The notes under the pieces were generated by a model. That model was not told the origin of the DNA. It saw nothing but the letters and a program-made list of their open reading frames with translations, and did no database searches. A stretch of 64,000 bases of DNA from contig JABYQQ010000014.1 in the NCBI GenBank assembly GCA_022605405.1, forward strand, positions 1-64,000, read 5' to 3'. The DNA comes from Earliella scabrosa (Eukaryota > Basidiomycota > Agaricomycetes > Polyporales > Polyporaceae). Shown here piece after piece: positions 27,440 through 37,161 of this stretch. A program made the translations under genes and the position numbers. Each line of letters starts with the position of its first letter. Within the stretch, counting starts at the first letter, position 1.

Positions 27440-28180
27440 TCGCTGAAGATCGCCTCTGCGGCTAGCGGCACTACGATACATGGGCCATACGACGTCGACA
27501 AGTCTCCAGCACGCCTTCCCCCACGCCACGAACGTCGACGTCGAACTTGTGCTCTTGCTTTCAAGCATACGGACGGACGGGGTCCGAGGGTGGTATGCTG
27601 AAGAACTTGTCACTGCCAGTGCGAGCTCGATGCGTCCTTCATCGCTCCGTGGGTCGAGCATCCAACACTGTTCACCCGCAGGGCCTCTTCACCCCCGCAC
27701 AGCGCAAAAAGATCAGTTTACGCCCCTTCGCCGATCTCCCCGTCACGCGCCCAGTCTTCCCAGGCGGATCCAACGCGCCCGCCTCCCACCATCCGCATCC
27801 GCACCCCACTTCTGCACTCAGAACCCCAGGATCGCGTCCGGCGGATCGAGCAAATACGCGCGCCACCTCTGCGCGAGTGCGAAGCGCGAGCCCAAGAGCC
27901 TGAGGGCGAGGAGGTCTGCCTCGAGGTGCACGAGTGCGCTCCCGCGTTCTCGTAGACGTCCGTGTTGGAGATCCGAGGCGGGCTCGTATAGAACGCGCGC
28001 AGACGCCGCACTGCGTGGCCTGTAGTCGTGTCTTGCGTATGCGCGTACACCCTCTGATTTTGCGCGAGCGTCCGGAGATGAGAGTGGCGAAGCGGCTCGG
28101 AGCGCGGCCCACACTCTTCGCAGGGCCCGCTGCACGAAGATCAGTGTATACCGGTTCGTCTCCTTTTGCTCATCTCCCAA
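27440..28180 (-). pseudogene. Degenerate gene of unknown family (HLEADLLALRLLGSRFALAQ motif)
   Basis: Conserved protein pieces are visible but spread over different frames: YTLIFVQRALRR (near 28150), AVRRLRAFYTSPPRI (near 28010), HLEADLLALRLLGSRFALAQ (near 27900), and AEAIFSDPDLGEIW (near 27440), followed by a GTGAGT donor. Homologous pieces occur in the same order on the plus strand at 42517-43482, so this is half of an inverted duplication that also includes the adjacent BTB-type genes. At DNA level the stretch 27840-27990 (minus) aligns with 42517-42660 (plus). The frame jumps suggest decay, although extra short introns cannot be excluded. I do not recognise the family. Confidence 0.55.
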
Positions 28181-28568
28181 AGAACATGTGCTGATAAGAA
28201 CTCGAGGTCTTGATTGTGCTCATGGACCTAACGTCTCAAGGACCGTGTCGTCGACACTCTTGGGTTCGGTATGTGCGCTCTTCTCTCAGCAAAGAGAAGA
28301 ACGAGCGGCTGACGATGTCGTGAACTTCCAGGCAGCTTCAATCAGGCGGTCGCCTACGATACTCGATCGCAACTTGTCCGTTTCAAACCGATGCTTGCAC
28401 TATCAAAGTCGTCCGTCCAGGTACGTGTATCACTCTATCTTCCACAACACTGACTCATGCCCTCGGCGGCAGTCCCCGAACGAACCCTATCTATGCAACC
28501 CCACCACCGCTGAGACAACAACGAGAATCTGGCAACCACGAAAGACGCGTATACCAGAGTGGATATAC
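28181..28568. other. Intergenic, no gene seen
   Basis: This stretch lies downstream of the first membrane-protein gene (28569-30075, minus) and holds no supported gene. It should contain that gene's 3' untranslated region. Confidence 0.5.
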
Positions 28569-30075
28569 TCAGGCGGAGGGATACGAATGGTATGACGGAG
28601 GGAGGGTCGACGCCGCGCTACGCTGATCAAGTGCGTTCAAGTCATTCCGTCCAGGCATTCGTTGCGTCTGCGCCGGCCCACCTGCGATCCGTGCGCCTCC
28701 ATCGAGCGATCGACGTCGTCTCTCTGGTTTCTGTGCGACATTTTCTGCATGCTTGCGGAAGGTTGCGCACCATGTCTTCCACCTCGCAGTCGACGTGGGC
28801 GGGCGAGTCGTATGCGCAGAGCCCGTGCCAGTGGAAGACCCCGCGTCATGGTCGAGGCTACGACGGAATGGCGAGATGAGGGGAGAGGTCCGGCGCAACG
28901 GCGCGAGAGCGTAGTGCTCTCTCGATCCAACCTCGGTGCGTTCGGTTCTCCCCACATCGACCTCCCCGTTTGCCAACTCGTCCGCGAGCACCGTCCGTCT
29001 GCTCGTCCTGCCGTCGCAGAGTAGCTCGTCCACGTCCGCAGAGCTGTATGGTGGCGCGGCGCTTCCCGTCGTCGATATCGTCGCCAACTCGTGGGATCCC
29101 AATGCGCGGCCGCGGGCATGCTTCTCCAAGTCGACTGGAGCCGAAGTCAAGCCAGGATCTGCGCTTTGTGAGTCGACGTTCTGTCGCCAAGCTCCTGATG
29201 TTGACTCACCGAATGGATGCACGTTTCTCCGTTCATCTCTCTTGCAGCTGCGACGACAGTGCCACAAGCATGCTCCGCCAACCAGGCACACGAACAGTAT
29301 GAAGCCGGCTACGCCGATAGCGATATACGCTCCAGCCGTCACGCTGCTCGATCGCTGTTGCGGTACAGCGCCCGGACCCTCCCCTTCACTGGAAGTACTT
29401 GGGCGCGAAGCACTGCTCCACGGCTCCATACTGGAGCCATTCTTCGTGTCTTCAGAAGTAGGACTTGACGTAGCGGAGATGGGAGCCTCCGATCTCTCAG
29501 AGGTGAGTGACCCGTTGTCGGATTGCGTTGGGTTTGTGGGCGTGAACGAGGAGCGGTGGACTACGAAGTAGTCCAGGTAGAAGGCCTCACCGAGGTTCCG
29601 GATCTCCAGCGTGTGCTCCCCGAGGGAGAGCGTTCCAGAGGAGAAGAACATACGACGGTACTCGGCGCGGCTGATAGTGCTTGGGGGCATGAACGTCTCC
29701 AGCACCTTGCCGTCGATGCTGTACTGGGACTTCATGATGAACGTCCCAGCGACGGGGAGCGCGCCGAAGACCGCTATTTTCTTCACTATGTCCCAGTCAG
29801 CTACGGTATTGTTGCGCTGCAGGGATATAATGGGCGGACGCTCTACACTCACCGCCATGAAAGACGAAGGTCGCCGTCGTCTGGGAGACGTTTGAAAGGG
29901 ACAGCGTCCCCATGCTGTTCACATGTTTGGGGTCGTCGATCGGATTCTTGGTCCACGGTCCATGGTACTGGATCCTCGGATCCGCGTCGTCCACCGTGTA
30001 TAAGAGGTCATCGCAGGCGGCCAAGCCTGCCGCTAGCGTCGCTAGTATGACGCGAAGAAAAAAAGGTTTCACCAT
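28569..30075 (-). CDS. Membrane protein of tandem array, copy 1 (462 aa, 3 exons)
   Basis: Exons: 30075-29853, 29785-29210 and 29158-28569. Both introns are phase 1 (67 and 51 nt; donors GTGAGT, acceptors CATAG and GCGCAG). Residues 1-20 form a signal peptide. The ectodomain starts VDDADPRIQY (about 27) and continues in exon 2 with VAGTFIMKSQYSIDG (about 86-100) and GEAFYLDY (140-147). This resembles the jelly-roll, carbohydrate-binding-like ectodomains of many basidiomycete membrane proteins. A Ser/Thr/Pro-rich stalk (about 152-225) probably carries O-glycans. The span is about 226-250, followed by a basic stop-transfer. The tail has an APPYSS motif, SRRTV, the RRRRSLDGGARIAGGP block (413-428) and a C-terminal LPPSY (452-456). 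This is a type I single-pass plasma-membrane protein with no kinase or other enzymatic domain. Sensor or adhesin function is inferred. The second intron is a multiple of three with no stop, so it could be retained without a frameshift. Confidence 0.9.
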
Positions 30076-30585
30076 GCTCAGCGGGAGCGTGATGGGCTTG
30101 AGAGATGGAGCCAGAGACTAAAAGCTTGCTTGGCTCTGCAGCGGCACTGTCACATCGCCCGCTGTTATAGCGCACCTTTGTCGGCGTTCCCGAAGATGTC
30201 TTTATCCTTGAGGGTCAAGCGTTGGGCGTTTGACGTTGTCTCATACTGAGCGCAACGTGGAAGGTGTGTTCAGACGTGGTCATCCACTAGCATCTATCTA
30301 TCACGTTGTTCTAGCTCGCTCCACGCGTTCGGATTAAGTTAATGTATCCTGTTCTCAGCTGTCCCTCAAGCGACGTCGAGGATGGGTATGCATTCGCATA
30401 GCCCACCTCGCTGTGCTTCGAAAGCTCACACCATGATATCTGATAGCCGCAAGTCGATTCCATCGTGCTAGTTCAATCACTCAATACAAGATGATCATCC
30501 GGTCGTCGACAATCCTGAACACTAGGTACGTCTCGAACCCAAAGCTAACGAATAATAGTACATCGACTCAGTCCGTGCCAGAACG
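30076..30585. other. Intergenic and promoter of array copy 1
   Basis: No gene is present. It contains the promoter region of copy 1 (transcribed leftward). A stretch near 30150-30170 shares the ATCxCCCGCTGTT core of the conserved upstream box seen before copy 2. The rest is unremarkable. Confidence 0.5.
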
Positions 30586-32266
30586 TCAAGCTGAAGGATA
30601 GGGCTGGTAAAGCGGAGGAAGCGTTGACGCTGCGCTGTACCGCCTCGTTCTCAGAGGACCACCTGCAAGCCGCACTCCTCCGTCCACAGACCGTCGTCTC
30701 GCACTCTCGTGCTCAGACTCGGGTTCGGGCTCAGGGATGGGCTCGTCCTCTCGCGACTCGAGTCTCATCCTCCGTGTCTTCGATACCGGCGTCGCTGGCG
30801 AAGCGGTATTCGGAGAGAGCGCAAGGGACGTCGACCTTTCGTCGCGGGACTCGCCGTGCAGCACGCTAGAACGACGTTGACGCGAGATGAGTGGAGAGGC
30901 GGCCGACGGGGAGGCAAGGGGCTCGTACGCGGGTCCATCGACAGGCGTGGAGGTGTCCTCGTCCATCTCCTCGGCGACCCTTCGCTGATACTCGCTGCCC
31001 GCCCCTCCCCGAACTGTACTCCGTCGGCTCCTGCTGTCCAAGCTTTGCAGTGCGTCCACCTCGCTGTACGGCGGGACATGTGCGCCTCCGCCAGCATGAT
31101 GGACTGCGAAGTGCATGTGCGAGTGTCCATCGCTGGAGCTGAGGTCGAGGCCGCGCTTCTCGGAATCAGTTGCCAATGACGTCAACCCTGGATCTATCGG
31201 TGAGTCCATGCTACATGTCGTGCAATAGCTCAGCGAGTTGACTTACCGAAGGGGCTCACTCGGCTGCCACTCTGGTTCGTGATCGCGTGCCCACGGCGAC
31301 GACGACGACGGTACCACAACGCTCCGCCACCCAGGAGGCAAAGGAGCAGCACGAACCCCGCAACTCCAATAGCGACGTACGCGCCGGTCATAAGTCCGCC
31401 AGAGCGCTGGCCTGCTCCCGAGGCCGCTGAACTTGCGCTTGCCGCATCCGATGGTGAACGGGCGGGCAAGCTAGACGTCGTCATACTCGGCGAAGAGGAC
31501 GGCGCGGATACGTCCCCGCTGGTTCCTGACGAGGTGAGTGACGTGTTGATAGAAGACGTCGGACTCTGTGATGCGGAAGGTGTTCCCGGGGGCGCTGCGG
31601 CCGTGGACGTTGCAGATGGTGTGTTCTGTGCACCTCCCGTGTCTGCCACATTCGACGCGGGCGGTGTACTCTGCGCAGGGGCTGGCGGTGGGGCCGAGGT
31701 AGGGGCGGATGGAGCGTGCGTCACTATCGTTGAAGACGGCAGAGATGCCATGTGCAACTGGATGTAATCCAGGTAGAAGGCGTTGCCGAGATTGGTGATT
31801 ACCAGGGTGTGTTTCCCTGTGCTCAACGAGCCCAAGGAGAAGAACGGCTGTCTATAGGCGGATTTGGTGATAGTACCAGGAGGCATGAACGTCGCCACAG
31901 TTTTCCCGTCGAGGTCATACTGCGACTTCATGACGAATGTCCCAGCCACTGGAAATGAGCCGTAGACGGCCACCTGCTCCGCTGTGTCCATCGTTAGCTG
32001 ATGAGTTGTCGAGTCATGTCTGTATACTGCAACTCACCGCCTTCAAAGGAGAACGTTGCTATCGCAGTCGAGATATTTGTGAAGGACAGCGATCCCGCAT
32101 AGTTGAAGTTTTCGGGGTCGTCTATCGGGTTCTTGACCCACGATCCAGTGTATAGAATCCTCGAGTCGGAGTCGTCAATCATGGGATTGACCACCGGCGG
32201 GTTGGCCGCGGCAACGGCGGCGAGTGCCGTAATGACTGTGAGTTTCGTCCGAGAATGCGGTCGCAT
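30586..32266 (-). CDS. Membrane protein of tandem array, copy 2 (523 aa, 3 exons)
   Basis: Exons: 32266-32038, 31981-31247 and 31193-30586. Introns of 56 and 53 nt are both phase 1 (donors GTGAGT and GTAAGT; acceptors GACACAG and CGATAG). Layout: signal peptide (1-21); ectodomain with DDSDSRILYTGSW (31-43), AGTFVMKSQYDLDG and NAFYLDYIQLH (about 143-153); a very long Ala/Pro/Ser/Thr stalk (about 155-272); membrane span 275-299; a strongly basic RRRRRR stop-transfer; then the tail. The tail carries VPPYSEVDAL, SRSRRSTV, a PLISRQRRSS stretch, the RRRSVDGGVRIAGGP block (487-501) and C-terminal LPPLY (513-517). It has the longest stalk of the five copies. Intron positions and phases match copies 1, 3 and 5, showing origin by tandem duplication. 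Function is unknown; a cell-surface sensor or adhesin is the likeliest role. Confidence 0.9.
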
Positions 32267-32812
32267 GCTTATCGTTAGTCGGTACGCAGGGGTAGCAGAA
32301 CAAGAGGGTCAAGTCGTACCCGCATGGAGTATAAGTGTCCTGTTGGATGCGGATTGACAGATCTCCCGCTGTTCGCGGTGTTCGCTGATCTTCCTGCGAA
32401 CGTGTTCTACAGTTAGGCCACACGGCCAGCGCCCGTTGCGACGTGGGAGGCAGATTCCGGGTGATGATCCAGGCTTCTCGACGTCCGCTCGAGCCTGTCT
32501 GTCAAGGCTGACTTGCTGCAGATGACTTCTGAGAGCCACCGTACGTACGCATACGATGCTTCTGAACATAGGGATGAGAACTGTCGTGGGAAGCTATGTC
32601 ATCTATCTCCGCCGGATGTGTTTCCTTGTCGATCTTGTCTCATCATCACTCCTCCTTCACTCACGGTTGATCTTAGAACTTGAATCGCTAGATCTGGACG
32701 GTCTTTCACGAGAACATAGATATACTATACTATAGTATGAACTCGACGAGCAATTGCTAGGTATCGGACTCCTTCAGACTGCACGGCTTTAGACTGACAA
32801 AAGGCGATACTG
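32267..32812. other. Intergenic and promoter of array copy 2
   Basis: No gene is seen. The part next to 32266 is the copy 2 promoter (leftward), with a TTATAC TATA-like sequence near 32330 and the shared upstream box at 32351-32378. The remainder is the 3' flank of copy 3. Confidence 0.5.
32351..32378 (-). promoter_or_regulatory. Shared upstream box, array copy 2
   Basis: On the plus strand this 28-base stretch begins GGATTGACAGATC and ends GTTCGCGG. It matches 24 of 28 bases upstream of copy 3 (34586-34613). It lies 85-112 bases upstream of the copy 2 ATG. It may be a transcription-factor site or only a remnant of the duplication. Confidence 0.4.
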
Positions 32813-34488
32813 TTAGGAGGAAGAGTACTGCTCATACAAGGGCGGAAGGGTTGACGCCGCGCTCCGCACCTCGAACGCGTCCAGGTCCACTCCCCCACGC
32901 CTTGCCGGCCCGCCTGCTATCCGTACCCCTCCGTCAACCGAACGTCGTCTCGGCGCATCAACGGTGGGCGTATACTCGGGTGCTCCGAATGGGATTCCCC
33001 TCTGCTTGGAGGCCTGAGCCGGAGACGCGATGAGCGGAGACGACCCTCCGTCATGGTATCCGTGCTGTATACCAGTTGAGTCCCGTTCGGACAAGACGAG
33101 CGGGGAGCCGTTCGAGAATGGAAGGGAGTTGTATCCGACAGTTTCAGCGGTCGGCGTCGCGGTATGTTCGCCCATCTCATGTAAGGCTCGATCGATGCCG
33201 CTGACGTAGCCTCCACCGAGGGTGACCCTCCTGCCCCTGCTCTCTTCACTCCGAAGGTCTACCGCAGCTTCATATGGGGGCGCGCTTCCATGTATCAGGG
33301 TGGAGGTGGAGTTGTTGTATTCTATGCCGCCGCTGATCATAATTCCCTTCGAGTCTTCCGCGAGGGACGTCAAGCCAGAATCTGCGCCCATACATCAAAG
33401 TCAGTCTATCGCACTCTCATATGACCTCCAGCTAACTTCCACAACTCACCGAAAGGAGTGATCTTCTTCTGTGTCTGCGACATATTTGTTTGCCTCTGAC
33501 GCCAACGATACCACAGCCATAGTCCTACGAGCAGACAGAGAAGCACAGCAGCTCCACCGACTGCGACAGCGATGTATGCCCCGGTGGTCAGGCCGCCCGA
33601 ACGCTGTTCCTCCGCGATGATTGGTGCAACGGATGCTATGCTGCTCGTGCTCGATGACATACTCGATAACGCGAGGGACGTCTGTGCTGGACTGGATTCG
33701 ATTCTTGTCTCCGACAGGAAGGACGAAGTGTCAGGGTCGTGGTCCGACGAAGTGAAGGGCGGGCTAGTCGAGGATGTCCGACTTTGTTGCGTCTCCGTAG
33801 GCGTGCTCTGCGGTAGGGTGGTATCCGACGTGGTGTGCGGCAGAGACGTGCTCGATGAATCGGATTCCCGGGAGGTCGACTGATCGGATGCCAGTGCGGG
33901 AGACGAGTCCTGAACAGGGGGCAAAGGTATGGGTCCCGGTATGAAGGTCATGCCTGGGGCGGACGGGACTACGTGGAGCAAGATGTAGTCGAGGTAGAAG
34001 TTTTCCCCGAGGTTGGTAATAGTGAGCGTGTGCTTGTCGGGGGAGAAGAATGGCGAGAGGAAGAACCGCTGACGGTATCCCGGCTGACTGACTGTACTCA
34101 GCGGAGTGAATGTCGTCGTGTTGCTTCCATCGATGCTGTACTGGGAGGCCATCTTGAATGCACCCACAACCGGGAACGCGCCCCATACAGAGAGTTGAAG
34201 AACTAATGTTATATCAGTTCATAGCACTGTCGGAGGTTACCTCAACCGATGAAGGGCATGCTTACCGCCCTCGAAAGCCAGTGTCGCAGTGGATTGTGAG
34301 ATGTTCGTGAAGGACGATGTCCCGCCATAGTTCTTCTCAGTGGGGTCGGGTATGGTGTTTCGAAGCCACGATGAGGAGTACTGAATTCGTCCGTCCGTGT
34401 CGTCCACCATGATGGTCGGGTCATCGCACACGGCGAATGCGACAAACGTCGCTATGACGAGGGTGCTGCGAAGTGTGAGCAGCGGCAT
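32813..34488 (-). CDS. Membrane protein of tandem array, copy 3 (514 aa, 3 exons)
   Basis: Exons: 34488-34266, 34202-33450 and 33381-32813. Introns of 63 and 68 nt are both phase 1 (donors GTAAGC and GTGAGT; acceptors ACATTAG and GGCGCAG). I chose the ATG at 34488 because it gives a compact signal peptide (MPLLTLRSTLVIATFVAFAV). An in-frame ATG at 34542 would add 18 residues and cannot be excluded. The ectodomain has VDDTDGRIQY (28-37) and GENFYLDYILLH (about 140-151). A Ser/Thr-rich stalk runs to about 275, the span is 281-306, and Trp/Arg-rich residues follow. The tail has APPYEAAVDL, SRGRRVTLGG, the RRRSVDGGVRIAGGP block (470-484) and LPPLY (504-508). Two familiar positions differ: VAGTF is VVGAF, and DPGLTS at the start of exon 3 is DSGLTS. 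The role is as inferred for the other copies. Confidence 0.88.
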
Positions 34489-35313
34489 ACCCTCCCTGGA
34501 GCTGGTAACCAAGATGCGAGAGTAAGTAGAAGACGACTGCATCGCCGCGTTTCCGAAGACTATATGTGCTATCTAAGAAGACCGAGGATTGACAGATCCT
34601 CCGAGGTTCGCGGGCGCCGCCGATCGTTTCCCCGAACGAGGGACGCTATAAGACGCGCTATGTGGACGTCATACGACCTTTGCCACTCCGTGACTGTGCC
34701 CACCTACGAATGATAATCATACCTTCTTCATTCTTGATGTAGTTTGCTTGTCGTGTTCGCGCGGTCATCCCGTGGGCTGTTTGCGACGCCAACGTGGTAG
34801 GTTTGTACAGTGTAGTATCACCGGTCTTGGCAAGTATTTGCTCGGGACAGAGCTATCCCCTAGCATGTAACATCTATCTCAGGGGTCTATAGGTCTAATA
34901 TTGGAGCCGGAAGCGCTTGAGGCTGGATACGAGCGCGAGATGGCGAACCCTTAAGTTGTATCATTTGAACTCTGAGCCTATGAGGCACCAGTATATGACA
35001 CGTCCATCAATCGAGAACATCGTATGTGTCGGGTCTGTCAGAACACGTACGTCCGCATCACTTCGGTGCTTGTTCTCCGGAGCTAGAGCCAGGGCGCACG
35101 GTGAAAAAGGAAAAGTCATAAGTATAATTCGACGTAGCCTCCAAAGAGACCGAGCTGGTACATAGTAAACGAAGCTGTACACGATCGATGCCCTGCATCA
35201 CGAACCAAGTCGATGCAATCCGCCCTACTACCAAGTTCCCCATCCTCATCCATTCCTCGGCCATTCATACGTCGTCTATCCTTGTAGCCGGGTGCTCCCT
35301 CCGTGTCCCTGAG
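34489..35313. other. Spacer between copies 3 and 4; no tail exon for copy 4
   Basis: This 825-bp stretch holds the copy 3 promoter (leftward from 34488) and the 3' flank of copy 4. If copy 4 had kept the normal structure, its cytoplasmic-tail exon would lie here on the minus strand. I searched the minus frames for DGG-x-RIAGG and LPPxY and found neither. No other gene is supported. Confidence 0.5.
34586..34613 (-). promoter_or_regulatory. Shared upstream box, array copy 3
   Basis: This is the counterpart of the box at 32351-32378 (24 of 28 bases identical, starting GGATTGACAGATC). It lies 98-125 bases upstream of the chosen copy 3 ATG. Confidence 0.4.
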
Positions 35314-36262
35314 TCACCATACACATCGCCCGATCAAGCCGTGGAGTAGAATCTCTACCACGCCTATCGCAGCAGACATTTCTCGAGTGAGCATGATTGT
35401 GCGGCATTGCCCGCTTGTCGCGGTTGCGGCTCCTGCGCTAATACTCTCGCTCGAAAGCGAGGGGAGACTTGGCGTCGGTGTGGTAATGTCCGTGCTTGAA
35501 GCAGCCAAGTCGCCGTTTGATGTTGTCAACGCCGTCGAGGTAGCTGACTCGGAAGTAGGATACAAGGAAGGCTGTGCTGCCAGGGGTGCCGAGTCGCTCG
35601 GAGGAGTTCTAGCCAATGTGGCTGAAGCAGGCGGCGGAGCCAGTGTATCTTCCGTGCTCGGAGCTTGCGCAGTAGGAGCTTTTTGAGATGGGGATGTGGA
35701 TGGTGTGTGGGACGGCGCGGGAGTAGAAGATGGCTGCAAGGAAGAGGATGATTGGGGGAAATAGAGCCGGATGTAGTCGAGATAGAAGGCCTCGCCGGCA
35801 TTGGTGATCACGAGCGTGTGTTTGTCGGTGGAGAGCATTTCGGAAAGAAAGAATCTCTGTTGGTGAATAGGACGCACGACCGTGTTGGGCGGCCAATATT
35901 GCGTGAGGTTCGTCCCGTCGATGGTGTACTGCGACTTCATCGCGTGCGTCCCTATCAACGGGAACGACCCGACGACAGCCACCTGGATAGCTACAGCTGT
36001 GAGTGAGCAATCTGTCCTAAGGCGAAGGAACAAAATACGTACCGCCTTCAAAGGTGAGCGTCGCATTTGAGTGCGGGGTGTTTGACAGCGAGAGCGTGCC
36101 GTCATAGTTCAGTTTCATGGGGTCTGCGTCTGGGTTCCGTATCCATGTGCCGGTGTACTGAATTCTCGGATCGGCGTCGTCTATAACAACGTTCGGCGGT
36201 GTGTCGCACGAGGCGAGGGCAGCCAAAGTGACGAGCAATGTGCCGATGAGGAGTGCTGCCAT
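35314..36262 (-). CDS. Membrane-protein array copy 4, tail-less (300 aa, 2 exons)
   Basis: Exons: 36262-36043 and 35996-35314, with one phase-1 intron (46 nt, donor GTACGT, acceptor CTCACAG). The first two thirds are typical: signal peptide (1-18), IDDADPRIQYTGTW (27-40), FPLIGTHAMKSQYTIDG, GEAFYLDYIRLYF, then a Ser/Thr/Pro stalk. Where the other copies have GAYxAIGVAGF and a strong 25-residue span with basic stop-transfer, this one has a weak hydrophobic end (SAAIGVVEILLHGLIGRCVW) and then TGA. No third exon with the RIAGGP block or LPPxY follows. The product would be secreted or weakly tail-anchored, a possible decoy or soluble form, or the gene may be decaying. A GTATGG near the end could be a donor, but no acceptor-plus-tail exon was found. 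Confidence 0.75.
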
Positions 36263-37161
36263 GTCGTTGGCGCGTGAGTCGAGATGTACACCGGCTGTAG
36301 GTAAGATTGTGACTGCCGCAATATACGTGCGCTCATGACACGAGTCTGATGGATCGGCGGAGCAGCGGACTGCCTGTGTAAGAGCTTCTGAGGACTGAAA
36401 TATGGTATAAGGTTAGATGTTGACTGCTTCGCAGCTTCGACCTCATGCATCATGAGCCGACGTTGACAGTTGACTGTCATTCAGCGTTGTTTTGAGCAAC
36501 TCGCTTTCAGAATCAACAATAAGTGACTTTTAAGCTTGCCTTTGGGAACAGAAAGAAGTGGGATTTGCAAGAGGATCATATTCCATGTGGTCAGGCATGT
36601 CGTAAGTAGTCGCTTTCCAGCTCCACCAGCATGACAACTTGTTCGGGCGACTACATCTGTCAACTGTAATCCGTCAGAGTAAAAACTGGGACGTAACGTA
36701 ACTGTCAACGCTATCATCCTCTGCCAAAATCATCGTAGAGCCTGCCTGCCCAAGTCGCCGCGGCCACTGGCGGATTGATCATGATGGCGGCGCAGTGCGT
36801 AGATGCGTATGGCAGTACACGAAGAACGAAGAGACAAAACAGTGTTGCTGCCGCACCAATATGAGAAAGCCTAACGGTCTTCACAGAGGCAGCGTGGTTC
36901 AATGAGCCAAGTAGCATGAGATAGAACTTGAGTCAAGCGGGAGACCGCGTCGGCGGTGAGCGCTGAGCGCCAGTGAGCCAGGCCCCCATGTTTGTCTCGC
37001 TTTGTACACCAACCATGTTCTGTTAGCTCTATTTGGAGACCGCTGAGCACTTGGGCGATGACCTGCCAACGAATCCAGTCGTGCCTCCATAACGCCTCTC
37101 AATTTGAAGATACAGATGCAGGTACACTGTATGAGCTAATCTACAGTCTAGTCAAGGACGC
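36263..37161. other. Spacer between copies 4 and 5, no gene seen
   Basis: This 899-bp stretch contains the copy 4 promoter side and the 3' flank of copy 5. Short frames on both strands carry no recognisable motif. The sequence is somewhat richer in A and T than the genes. Confidence 0.5.

Noticed and set aside
35314..35330. Splice donor (GTATGG) to rescue a tail exon for array copy 4
   Set aside because: No exon with the tail motifs was found in the following 800 bases on the same strand.
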